NCBI GenBank assembly: GCA_964423785.1
Contig: CAYRGZ010000148.1
Location: 1 to 6,393, forward strand
Length of the DNA stretch: 6,393 nucleotides
Direction: 5' to 3'
Source of the DNA: S012-135 sp964423785
Lineage (GTDB): Bacteria > Desulfobacterota > Desulfobulbia > Desulfobulbales > S012-135
A model generated the notes under the pieces. The model did not search any database. It worked only from the letters and a program-made list of their open reading frames with translations, and was not told the DNA's origin. The position numbers were made by a program, and so were the translations under genes. Positions within the stretch are counted from its first letter, which is position 1. Each line of letters starts with the position of its first letter. Shown piece after piece: positions 1 through 6,387 of this stretch.

Positions 1-37
1 GAGTTTTTACGGGTTCTTCTGTTTTGCAACAGGCTCA
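1..37 (+). repeat. Left copy of a 37-base terminal inverted repeat
   Basis: These bases are the exact reverse complement of 6357-6393. Identity stops at base 38 (c here, t in the complement of the other copy), so the repeat is perfect over 37 bases and lies exactly at the window edge. At about 43% GC (16 of 37) it is clearly less GC-rich than the flanking genes. It contains a small foldback at 19-32 (CTGTT, loop TTGC, AACAG). The ribosome-binding site and start of the ZIP gene follow within 22 bases, so any promoter for that gene lies in or beyond the repeat; I see no convincing -35/-10 pair inside it. Its nature (transposon end, dispersed repeat, inversion site or assembly edge) cannot be decided from this window. 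Confidence 0.9.
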
Positions 38-58
38 CTTCCACCGGAGATCGCAGCC

Positions 59-853
59 ATGCACCCAGTCCTGCAAGCCCTTTGCGCCACCCTATTCACC
101 TGGGCGGTGACCGCCGCCGGCGCCTTGTGCGTCTTTGCCACCCGCCAAGTAAACGAGCGACTGCTCGACGCCATGCTCGGTTTTGCCGCTGGGGTGATGA
201 TCGCCGCCAGCTTTTGGTCGCTCTTGGCACCGGGCATCGAAATGGCCGCCGAACTCGGTCACATTCCCTGGCTGGCCGCGGTGGTCGGCTTCATGGCCGG
301 CGGCGTCTTCATGCGGCTCTGCGATCTCGTCCTGCCCCACCTCCACCCGGGCCTGGCGATGAACGAGGCCGAGGGCATCAGGACCTCGTGGCAGCGGGCC
401 ACGCTCCTGGTGCTGGCCATCACGTTACACAACATTCCAGAGGGGTTGGCGGTGGGCGTCGCCTTCGGGGCGGTGGCCGCCGGCCTGCCCTCCGCCACCC
501 TGGGCGGCGCGATAGCCCTGGCCGTCGGTATCGGCCTGCAGAATTTTCCGGAAGGCATGGCGGTGGCCATGCCGCTGCGGCGCGAAGGCATGAGCAGAAC
601 AAAAAGTTTCTTCTACGGTCAGGCCTCCGGTATCGTCGAGCCCATCGCCGGCGTGCTCGGCGCCGCCTTCGTCCTCGCCCTTCGGCCCATCCTGCCGTAT
701 GCTCTCTGTTTCGCCGCCGGCGCGATGATCTTCGTGGTAGTGGAAGAGTTGATCCCGGAATCCCAGCGCCGGCAGGAGAATATCGATCTCGTCACCATGT
801 CCACCCTGATCGGATTCGCGGTTATGATGGCCCTCGACGTCGCCTTGGGGTAA
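59..853 (+). CDS. ZIP family divalent metal transporter, GufA/ZIP11-like
   Basis: This is a 264-residue integral membrane protein, a typical length for bacterial ZIP proteins, predicted to move zinc or another divalent metal across the cytoplasmic membrane. About eight hydrophobic segments are visible (roughly residues 6-26, 36-58, 69-91, 114-140, 146-170, 190-208, 211-232 and 245-263). The metal-site motifs are intact: HNIPEG at 124-129 in the fourth segment and QNFPEG at 161-166 in the fifth. The QNFPEG form is characteristic of the GufA/ZIP11 branch. An EPIAG motif follows at 194-198 and EELIPES at 229-235. A short histidine-containing loop (PHLHPG, 93-98) takes the place of a long His-rich loop. 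The ATG at 59 is chosen because GGAGA lies at 46-50 with good spacing. The gene starts 21 bases inside the left inverted repeat and converges on the RelA/SpoT gene. The exact metal and direction of physiological flow cannot be read from sequence. Confidence 0.93.
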   Translation: MHPVLQALCATLFTWAVTAAGALCVFATRQVNERLLDAMLGFAAGVMIAASFWSLLAPGIEMAAELGHIPWLAAVVGFMAGGVFMRLCDLVLPHLHPGLAMNEAEGIRTSWQRATLLVLAITLHNIPEGLAVGVAFGAVAAGLPSATLGGAIALAVGIGLQNFPEGMAVAMPLRREGMSRTKSFFYGQASGIVEPIAGVLGAAFVLALRPILPYALCFAAGAMIFVVVEELIPESQRRQENIDLVTMSTLIGFAVMMALDVALG

Positions 854-867
854 GAGCCCACAGGGCA

Positions 868-877
868 AGTACGACCG
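868..877 (+). repeat. Ten-base direct repeat, copy 1 (AGTACGACCG)
   Basis: An identical decamer recurs at 1043-1052, immediately after the right arm of the foldback element. The pair encloses 878-1042. It could be a target-site duplication around a small insertion, although the left copy is 51 bases away from the left arm of the foldback rather than flush with it. Confidence 0.5.
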
Positions 878-928
878 TTCGTGCTCACAGGACCTCCCAC
901 GGATGACTCTGCTGAAAGCCTTGCCCCC

Positions 929-1042
929 GTAAGCGGTCACAGGGTGCCGCAGATCCGCGAAAGAGGCCGGCTGGCAGTGCAGTGCTGGGCGTACGGCGAC
1001 CGGCCGATGACAAAGGAGATGCGGTGCCTTGTGACCGCTTAC
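929..1042 (+). repeat. Long foldback element between convergent genes, possible structured RNA or palindromic insertion
   Basis: The arms 929-951 and 1020-1042 pair over 23 positions with no bulge. Twenty are Watson-Crick pairs. The other three (942:1029, 945:1026, 946:1025) are G-U pairs in plus-strand RNA but would be A-C mismatches in the minus-strand transcript. A near-symmetric internal loop follows (952-964, 13 bases; 1006-1019, 14 bases), both sides purine-rich and starting GAT. Beyond it is a second perfect 6-bp stem, 965-970 with 1000-1005 (GGCCGG/CCGGCC), capped by a loop of about 29 bases. Neither flank has a run of T, so it does not look like a simple intrinsic terminator, although it could still help stop transcription from the two facing genes. 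It could be a non-autonomous palindromic insertion or a small structured RNA. The rest of the 854-1057 gap holds only a weak 7-base inverted repeat (863-869 with 920-926) and no gene I can support. Confidence 0.72.
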
Positions 1043-1052
1043 AGTACGACCG
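1043..1052 (+). repeat. Ten-base direct repeat, copy 2 (AGTACGACCG)
   Basis: This copy is identical to 868-877. It abuts the last base of the foldback element's right arm (1042) and ends five bases before the stop codon of the RelA/SpoT gene. Confidence 0.5.
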
Positions 1053-1057
1053 ACCGG

Positions 1058-3172
1058 CTACAGTTCAATGACGAACTCCCGCTGCAGGCCGGCCTGATCG
1101 ATATGCTGCAGCACGTTGCGCAGATCGGCCAGGGTCGCCACGCTGAAATGAATCTCCCAGTCGGCCCGCATTTCTTCCGGCCGGGTGAGCAGGACGATCT
1201 CTCGTATCCGCATGGCGGCCGGTGCCGTGCCCAGGGCCATCATCAACCGCGAGCGGGGCGCCCGCAGGATGACGAGGGTTTGCTCTTTTTCCAATGTTGT
1301 CTGTTTCAGGTTCCAACGTACCTCCACCACGTCTTCCCGCTGAAACTTCAAGTCAGCAAGGCGCGGGCAGGTCTTGCGGTGGATCGACAGACCGCGTTCG
1401 CTGGGAAAACCGAGCAGGCCGTGTTCGGTGGGGATCGGGTTGCAGCAGCGGCTCAGCTTGATGCTCACCGGGTCGAGGCTCGCCAGATCCACCAGGTTGA
1501 GGGCCCCGGTGGGAGGGGGGAGGATCTTCTTGCTGGGCCAGATGCCGGAACGGATCTCGTAGATGACCTCCGGCAGACGCCGCCGCCCCTTGCCCAGTTC
1601 CCGGTAAAGGGCATCGAGATCGTCTAGACCGAAGAAGACGAGCAGGTCGGCCATCTCCGGCCGTTCGAGAACCTCGCGGGGGATCCCATACCGCCGCAAT
1701 TCCTGGCGCAACATCGCCTCGCCGACCCGGCAAGACAGGTTGTCGATCCGCTTGCGAAACAACCGGTTGATCTCGGCCCGGGCCCGCGGAGACTGGCACC
1801 GTTTCAAGATGGACGGATGGAAACGCACCTCGCGCTCGCCGGTCAGGATGGTCACCGAGTCGCCGTCGTGGAGCACATGGTCGGGAGGCACCCGTTTCGT
1901 CCCCACCATGGCGGCGATGCACCGTTTGCCGATGTCGGTGTGGATCTTGAACGCGAAATCGAGCACGAGACTGCCCTTGGGCAGGCAGATACAATCGCCG
2001 GCCGGCGTATAGGTATAGATCTCGGAGCGGCCGCTGGCCGCAATCATCTCCCGGTAGGAGAGATCGCTCTCGCTGCCGAAGATGTACAGATGCTCGCGGA
2101 CCTCCCGTTCGAAGCCGCTCGGCATCTTGCCCGTCGCCAACCACTCGCGGACCACGCCGCTGCGGGCGGCCCGCAACATCTCCAGCGTGCGGATCTTGAA
2201 GAGATAGGTCTGGCCGCCGATGTTCGCCTTGGCATGCAGGCTCTGGTAGCCGGTGGGTTTCGGATTGGCGATGAAATCGCGGATGGTGCGCGGGATGGGC
2301 GGATACAGGCTGTTGATGACGCCCAGGGCGTTGTAGCAGGCCTGGACCGATTCGACCACCACGATGATCTGCACCGGCAACTCGATAACCCGGTTGAGCA
2401 CCTGGCGCTTTTCGTCGTAGTAGGCGGACAGCCCCCGGGCCCGCACCTCGATGTCGCACGTGATCCAGGCCCGCTCCATGGCCGCCCGCAACCGGTCGCG
2501 GATGGCGAGCGCCTCCGGGCTCGTCGCCGCCTGTCGGATACGGGCGGCCACCTTCTGGCTCTGGCGCGGGAACTTATAGCTCAGGGCCCGGTTGTAGAGT
2601 TCCCGCTTCATGTTGAAGAGCCCCATCATCCGGGCCAACGGGGCGTAGACCGTCAAGGTCTCCTCGGCGATCTTCTGCCGCTTGTGGCGCGGCATGGAAT
2701 CCATGGTGCGCAGGTTGTGCAGGCGGTCGGCGAGCTTGATGATGATCACCGCCACCTCGGAGGCGGCACCGTGGAAGATCTTGCGATGCACCTGTTCGAG
2801 GAACTGCCGGCGACTGCCGGAATAGGTCTTGATCTTGGTGCAGCCATCGACGATCCGTTCGATCTTCTCGCCGAACAGCTCGATGAGCACCGCTGGCGTC
2901 ACATCGGGAACGTCCTCGACGGTGTCGTGCAGGAGGGCGGCGGCCAGGGTGGGGGGGTCCTTGATGCCCAGCTCCTCGGAGAGGATCTCGACCACCCGGC
3001 AGGGATGGCTGACGTAGGCTTCGCCGGACTTGCGACGCTGGCCGGAATGGGCCTCCACCGCAAAGGCCAGCGCCTTCCAGAAAATACGCGCCGGTCCGTC
3101 CTGGCCGCCGATGGAGCGCTCCATCCGCTCACAAAAGGCCTGGATATCAAAGACGTTGTCGGTACGAGCCAT
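1058..3172 (-). CDS. rsh: Long RelA/SpoT homologue, ppGpp hydrolase with probably inactive synthetase domain
   Basis: This 704-residue protein has the full long-RSH layout and should act in the cytoplasm on (p)ppGpp. The N-terminal HD hydrolase domain (about 25-200) keeps R47, H56, HDTVED (82-87) and D149/N153 in KLADRLHN, which match the Mn-dependent hydrolase residues of characterised Rel proteins. The synthetase region (about 235-345) is recognisable by DFIANPKPTGYQSLH (299-313). However, the catalytic Asp position aligns with L265, the EIQIRT motif reads LFKIRT (324-329), and the usual AAHWxYK block is lost. A TGS domain (about 384-445), a helical region, a conserved-cysteine motif (RCCNPIP, 575-581; HRKTCP, 598-603) and a C-terminal ACT domain (about 630-704) follow. 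The ATG at 3172 fits the family N-terminus; an in-frame TTG at 3259 would add 29 atypical residues. No strong ribosome-binding site precedes the ATG. The gene is divergent from rnr. A separate (p)ppGpp synthetase would be expected elsewhere in the genome. Confidence 0.93.
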   Translation of the reverse strand: MARTDNVFDIQAFCERMERSIGGQDGPARIFWKALAFAVEAHSGQRRKSGEAYVSHPCRVVEILSEELGIKDPPTLAAALLHDTVEDVPDVTPAVLIELFGEKIERIVDGCTKIKTYSGSRRQFLEQVHRKIFHGAASEVAVIIIKLADRLHNLRTMDSMPRHKRQKIAEETLTVYAPLARMMGLFNMKRELYNRALSYKFPRQSQKVAARIRQAATSPEALAIRDRLRAAMERAWITCDIEVRARGLSAYYDEKRQVLNRVIELPVQIIVVVESVQACYNALGVINSLYPPIPRTIRDFIANPKPTGYQSLHAKANIGGQTYLFKIRTLEMLRAARSGVVREWLATGKMPSGFEREVREHLYIFGSESDLSYREMIAASGRSEIYTYTPAGDCICLPKGSLVLDFAFKIHTDIGKRCIAAMVGTKRVPPDHVLHDGDSVTILTGEREVRFHPSILKRCQSPRARAEINRLFRKRIDNLSCRVGEAMLRQELRRYGIPREVLERPEMADLLVFFGLDDLDALYRELGKGRRRLPEVIYEIRSGIWPSKKILPPPTGALNLVDLASLDPVSIKLSRCCNPIPTEHGLLGFPSERGLSIHRKTCPRLADLKFQREDVVEVRWNLKQTTLEKEQTLVILRAPRSRLMMALGTAPAAMRIREIVLLTRPEEMRADWEIHFSVATLADLRNVLQHIDQAGLQREFVIEL

Positions 3173-3204
3173 GAATGGTTCAACGACGGTGTGCGATGAC
3201 AAAC

Positions 3205-3227
3205 GGAGACGGCCACAGCCGATCTCC
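3205..3227 (-). promoter_or_regulatory. Hairpin in the leader of the RelA/SpoT gene
   Basis: Read on the minus strand, GGAGA, a one-base bulge, CGGC, a TGTG loop, GCCG and TCTCC form a nine-pair hairpin 32 bases before the ATG at 3172. Its 5' arm overlaps a purine-rich Shine-Dalgarno-like run (GGGAGGAG, 3224-3231) that is too far from any in-frame start to serve one in the linear sequence. The hairpin lies upstream of the predicted rnr transcript, so only the minus-strand RNA would contain it. A role in translation control is inference. Confidence 0.45.
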
Positions 3228-3269
3228 TCCCGTCCTCGAAAAACAGTCGCAATACGCAATAAAAGATGG

Positions 3270-3276
3270 TATTATA
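3270..3276. promoter_or_regulatory. Overlapping -10 boxes of a bidirectional promoter
   Basis: The minus strand reads a perfect TATAAT at 3276-3271, serving the RelA/SpoT gene, while the plus strand reads TATTAT at 3270-3275, serving rnr. Both sit in the only clearly AT-rich patch of the divergent intergenic region. Neither direction has a good -35 box; the best plus candidate, TCGCAA at 3247-3252, matches the consensus at three of six positions. The implied starts are near 3264 (minus) and 3282 (plus), giving leaders of about 90 and 100 bases. Shared symmetric -10 elements driving both directions are a documented class of bacterial promoter; use here is inferred. Confidence 0.5.
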
Positions 3277-3299
3277 GGTGTTTTCTCGCCATCCCGCGC

Positions 3300-3311
3300 A
3301 GCGCATGCGCT
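3300..3311. promoter_or_regulatory. Perfect 12-base palindrome, possible operator
   Basis: AGCGCATGCGCT reads the same on both strands. It lies next to the expected -35 position of the minus-strand promoter and just downstream of the predicted rnr start, so a bound protein could affect both directions. A palindrome this short in GC-rich DNA can arise by chance, and I do not recognise a regulator for it. Confidence 0.3.
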
Positions 3312-3373
3312 CCATCCAGCCCATCCCCGCGCCGCACGCCCCTATCACAGTAGGCAATCACCAACAGCTTTGC

Positions 3374-3380
3374 AAGGAAA
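3374..3380 (+). promoter_or_regulatory. Ribosome-binding site that fixes the rnr start
   Basis: AAGGAAA ends two bases before the ATG at 3383, placing the AAGGA core in a workable position. The longer in-frame reading from a GTG at 3278 has no such site, would start upstream of the predicted transcript start, and adds residues unlike the family. Confidence 0.65.
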
Positions 3381-3382
3381 TC

Positions 3383-5587
3383 ATGTACAAAACCAGAAAA
3401 AAGGGCCACCACCCGGCCCGGCATGCCAGACCCCACCGCCACACCACCCGACGCCGCAAAAAAATCCGCCACCCAACCATCGAGCCGCTGACCGACCAGG
3501 AACGCCATCTCGTACGCCGTCTCTACGAACTCGGAGGCACGGCCACCCTTGCCGACCTGGCCGCCAAGGGAGAACGGTCCGCCACCAGGTCGATCCTCGA
3601 ACGCCTCGGCCGGCAACAGCTCGTGATCCGCACCCGTGGCAAGACCTATGCCCTCGCCCGGCCGCACCGCCTGGTCAGCGGCCGCATCACCTTCAACCCG
3701 CGTGGGTTTGCCTTCGTGGCCAGCGGCAACGGGGACGCGGGCGCCGATCTGTTCATCCCGCCCGGTCAGGCGGCCGGGGCACGGCACGGCGATACGGTGC
3801 TGGCCGAGATCGTCGCCGAGACCGGCAAGAACCCCACCGGCCGGGTGATCGCCGTGCTCGAACAGGCCTCCGGCCTGGTCACCGGCACCTATTTCGCCGG
3901 CCGGCCCACCGGCATGGTTCTGCCCGGCGGCGCCGATTTCCCGTACCGGATCGTCGTCCGCCGCGAACACTCGATGAACGCCCCCAACAACGCCGCCGTG
4001 GTGGTGGAACTCCTGCCCGGTGACCGGACCGGAGCGGCCCGGGAAGGCCGGATCGTCGAGGTACTCGGTGACGCCGACACCATGACGGCCCAGACCGAAA
4101 TGGTGATCCGCAAACTGAAACTGCCGGCAGCCTTCAGCGACGCTGTCCTCCAGGAGGCGGCGGCCCTGGATCCGCGGGTACGGCCCACCGCCGATCGTCT
4201 GGATCTGCGCGATATTCCCCACATCACCATCGACGGCGAGACGGCCCGCGACTTCGACGATGCCGTCGCCCTGATCCCCAACGGCCGGACCATGACGCTG
4301 TACGTCTCCATCGCCGACGTCGCCCATTACGTGCGGCCGGGCAGCGCCCTGGACCAGGAGGCCTACCGCCGCGGCACCAGCGTCTATTTTCCGGACCGGG
4401 TCCTGCCCATGCTGCCGGAACGGCTGTCCAACGATCTCTGTAGTCTGGTGCCGAACGAGGACCGCTACGCCTTCACCGCCATCCTGGAATTCACCGCCGA
4501 CGGCGCCCTCGTCGGCCGGCGCTACGGCCGGTCGGTGATCCGCAGCCGGCACCGGATGACCTACACCACGGTGAAGGCGATCATCGAGGATCGGGACGCC
4601 GAGCTGCGCCGCCGTTATGCCGACATCGTGCCCATGCTCGATGCCATGGACGAACTCGGCCGCCGCCTGGAAGAACGGCGTCGCCGCCGGGGTAGCATCG
4701 GCTTCGAGATCCCAGAAGGCCAGATCGTGCTCGACGACGACAACCACGTGGTCGATATCCGCCGGAGGGAACGCAACCGGGCCCACAAAATCATCGAGGA
4801 ATTCATGCTGGCCGCCAACGAGGCGGTGGCACTGACGGTCAGCGAGGCCGGCTCCCGCTGCACCGCCCCCTTCCTCTACCGCATCCATGAGGCGCCGGAC
4901 CCGGCCAAGATGGAAACCTTCCAGCAATTCACCGAGTCGCTGGGACTCTCCGCCAGCGAGGCCAGACCGGAACCGGCCTGGTTCGGCCGCATCCTCGACC
5001 AGGTGGCGGGCACGCCGCGCGAGTACATCATCAGCAACCTGATGCTACGGGTCATGCAGCAGGCCCGCTATGCACCGGAGAACGTGGGCCACTTCGGGCT
5101 GGCGGCCAGTCACTACACCCACTTCACTTCGCCGATCCGCCGCTATCCCGATCTCGTCGTCCATCGGGCCCTGGCCGCCCTGCTCGGCATCGACGCACCG
5201 CCGCCGGCCACCGACCCGGTCGAACTGGGGGAATACCTCTCGAAGCGGGAACGGATCGCCGTGGACGCGGAACGGGAGACCATGGACCGGGCCAAGGTGC
5301 TGTTCCTCGCCGACAAGATCGGCGACAGCTTCCGGGCGGTGATCTCCGGCGTGACCTCCTTCGGCCTGTTCGTGGAACTGCTCGACCACTACGCCGGCGG
5401 CGCCATCGCCATCACCGATCTCGAGGATGACTACTACGAGGTGGACGAACGGCTGCACCGGCTGCGGGGCCGGCGCACCGGCCGCACCTTCCAGATCGGC
5501 GACCAGGTCACCGTCCGGTTGGTGTCCATCGACCGCCAGCGTTTTTACTGCAACTTCGTACTCGACGACGCCACATCCACGCCATGA
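3383..5587 (+). CDS. rnr: Ribonuclease R, 3'-5' exoribonuclease
   Basis: This is a 734-residue RNase II/RNB-family enzyme that degrades structured RNA processively from the 3' end and typically works in rRNA quality control and tRNA/mRNA turnover. Domains in order are a basic His/Arg/Lys tail (1-30), a winged-helix segment (about 36-90), cold-shock/OB domains (about 97-240), the RNB catalytic domain (about 270-600) and an S1 domain (about 646-728). The four metal-binding aspartates are all present in the IDGETARDFDD motif (D284, D290, D292, D293). LPERLSNDLCSL (344-355) and FTSPIRRYPDL (581-591) are also conserved. The protein ends six residues after the S1 domain and lacks the long lysine-rich C-terminal tail of the E. 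coli enzyme (813 residues); basic residues are concentrated at the N-terminus instead. The gene is divergent from the RelA/SpoT gene and overlaps trmJ by four bases. The winged-helix and intact OB domains favour RNase R over RNase II. Confidence 0.96.
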   Translation: MYKTRKKGHHPARHARPHRHTTRRRKKIRHPTIEPLTDQERHLVRRLYELGGTATLADLAAKGERSATRSILERLGRQQLVIRTRGKTYALARPHRLVSGRITFNPRGFAFVASGNGDAGADLFIPPGQAAGARHGDTVLAEIVAETGKNPTGRVIAVLEQASGLVTGTYFAGRPTGMVLPGGADFPYRIVVRREHSMNAPNNAAVVVELLPGDRTGAAREGRIVEVLGDADTMTAQTEMVIRKLKLPAAFSDAVLQEAAALDPRVRPTADRLDLRDIPHITIDGETARDFDDAVALIPNGRTMTLYVSIADVAHYVRPGSALDQEAYRRGTSVYFPDRVLPMLPERLSNDLCSLVPNEDRYAFTAILEFTADGALVGRRYGRSVIRSRHRMTYTTVKAIIEDRDAELRRRYADIVPMLDAMDELGRRLEERRRRRGSIGFEIPEGQIVLDDDNHVVDIRRRERNRAHKIIEEFMLAANEAVALTVSEAGSRCTAPFLYRIHEAPDPAKMETFQQFTESLGLSASEARPEPAWFGRILDQVAGTPREYIISNLMLRVMQQARYAPENVGHFGLAASHYTHFTSPIRRYPDLVVHRALAALLGIDAPPPATDPVELGEYLSKRERIAVDAERETMDRAKVLFLADKIGDSFRAVISGVTSFGLFVELLDHYAGGAIAITDLEDDYYEVDERLHRLRGRRTGRTFQIGDQVTVRLVSIDRQRFYCNFVLDDATSTP

Positions 5588-6387
5588 TCCCGGAAACACT
5601 CCGCAATACCGTGGCCCCGCTCGTCGCCAACGCGAGCATCGTCCTGGTCCGTCCCAAGTACCCGGAAAACATCGGCGCCGCCGCCCGCATCGTCCGCAAC
5701 ATGGGCCTCGGCGGCCTGGTGCTGGTCCGCGACGAACCGCCAGACGAGGAACCGATGCGCAAAATGGCCACCCACCACGCCGCCGATGTCCTCGACGCCA
5801 TGACCATCCACGCCGATCTCGAAAGTGCCCTGGCGCCGTTCGCCTTCGCCGTGGCGGCCACGGCCCGCACCGGCCGCATGCGGCGCGGCCTGGCCACACC
5901 GCGGGAGATGGGCGGCCGGCTGGTGGAACTGCTGGCCCACAACCGGGTGGCGCTCGTCTTCGGCTCCGAGGACCGCGGGCTCACCAACGAGGATCTGCGA
6001 CCATGCAACATGCTGGTCACCATCCCCACCCTGGGCACCGCCTCCTTGAACCTGGCCCAAGCGGTGGCGATCCTCTCGTATGAACTCGTGGCCGGCGTCA
6101 TCGAGGCCCACCGGCGCGGCCCCATCTATTTCCGGTCGAAACTGGCGGAGAGCCAGGAGATGGAGAAGATGTACCAGCACATCGAAACCGTGCTGCACAC
6201 CATCGGCTTCCTGAAGGACGAAGACAAGGACTACTGGATGCGCGGCATCCGGCGCTTTCTGGGGCGTATAGGACTACGCTCCCGGGAGGTACGCATCATC
6301 CGGGGAGTATGCCGGCAGTTTCTCTGGTACGCGGATGGAGGGAAAACCGATTCAGATGAGCCTGTTGCAAAACAGAAGAACCCGTAA
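5584..6387 (+). CDS. trmJ: TrmJ-type SPOUT RNA methyltransferase
   Basis: This 267-residue protein of the TrmH-family group 1 (TrmJ) type is predicted to methylate a ribose 2'-OH in tRNA (position 32 in characterised TrmJ) using S-adenosylmethionine. The knotted SPOUT domain shows its three motifs: N29 and R35 in PENIGAAARIVRN, the FGSEDRGL motif (126-133) and the SAM-knot motif TASLNLAQA (152-160). The C-terminal helical extension (about 185-250) ends in RGVCRQFLWYA, as is usual for the TrmJ group. The ATG at 5584 overlaps the rnr stop as ATGA and has no Shine-Dalgarno of its own, so translation is probably coupled to rnr. Residues 259-267 (EPVAKQKNP) and the TAA stop are encoded inside the right 37-base inverted repeat, so the tail beyond about residue 251 may have been supplied by the repeat. 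The catalytic core is complete. The family call is firm, but the exact target nucleotide is inferred. Confidence 0.92.
   Translation: MIPETLRNTVAPLVANASIVLVRPKYPENIGAAARIVRNMGLGGLVLVRDEPPDEEPMRKMATHHAADVLDAMTIHADLESALAPFAFAVAATARTGRMRRGLATPREMGGRLVELLAHNRVALVFGSEDRGLTNEDLRPCNMLVTIPTLGTASLNLAQAVAILSYELVAGVIEAHRRGPIYFRSKLAESQEMEKMYQHIETVLHTIGFLKDEDKDYWMRGIRRFLGRIGLRSREVRIIRGVCRQFLWYADGGKTDSDEPVAKQKNP

Noticed and set aside
7..237. 76-codon minus-strand frame ending in the left inverted repeat
   Set aside because: It is antisense to the ZIP gene. The shared EPVAKQKNP tail simply reflects the inverted repeat, not homology to TrmJ.
929..1042. Integron attC recombination site
   Set aside because: Length and foldback shape fit, but the arm ends (GTAAGCG and CGCTTAC) lack the conserved AAC/GTT core triplets, and no integrase or cassette context is present.
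929..1042. Simple rho-independent terminator for the convergent genes
   Set aside because: There is no T-run next to the stem on either strand, and the loop of the structure is far larger than usual.
881..1627. 248-codon plus-strand frame covering the foldback and the RSH 3' end
   Set aside because: More than two thirds is antisense to RSH coding sequence. The unique part spans the foldback element, and no family features are visible.
1817..3199. 460-codon open frame on the plus strand, antisense to the RelA/SpoT gene
   Set aside because: It is a shadow of a well-supported gene, with low-information composition and no motif or convincing start.
3278..3382. 35-residue N-terminal extension of RNase R from a GTG start
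   Set aside because: There is no ribosome-binding site, it starts at or before the predicted transcript start, and the ATG at 3383 has AAGGA in position.
3272..4927. 551-codon open frame on the minus strand, antisense to rnr
   Set aside because: It lies wholly opposite a gene with intact catalytic motifs, has the Gly/His/Asp/Val-rich composition typical of antisense frames in GC-rich DNA, and shows no recognisable domain.
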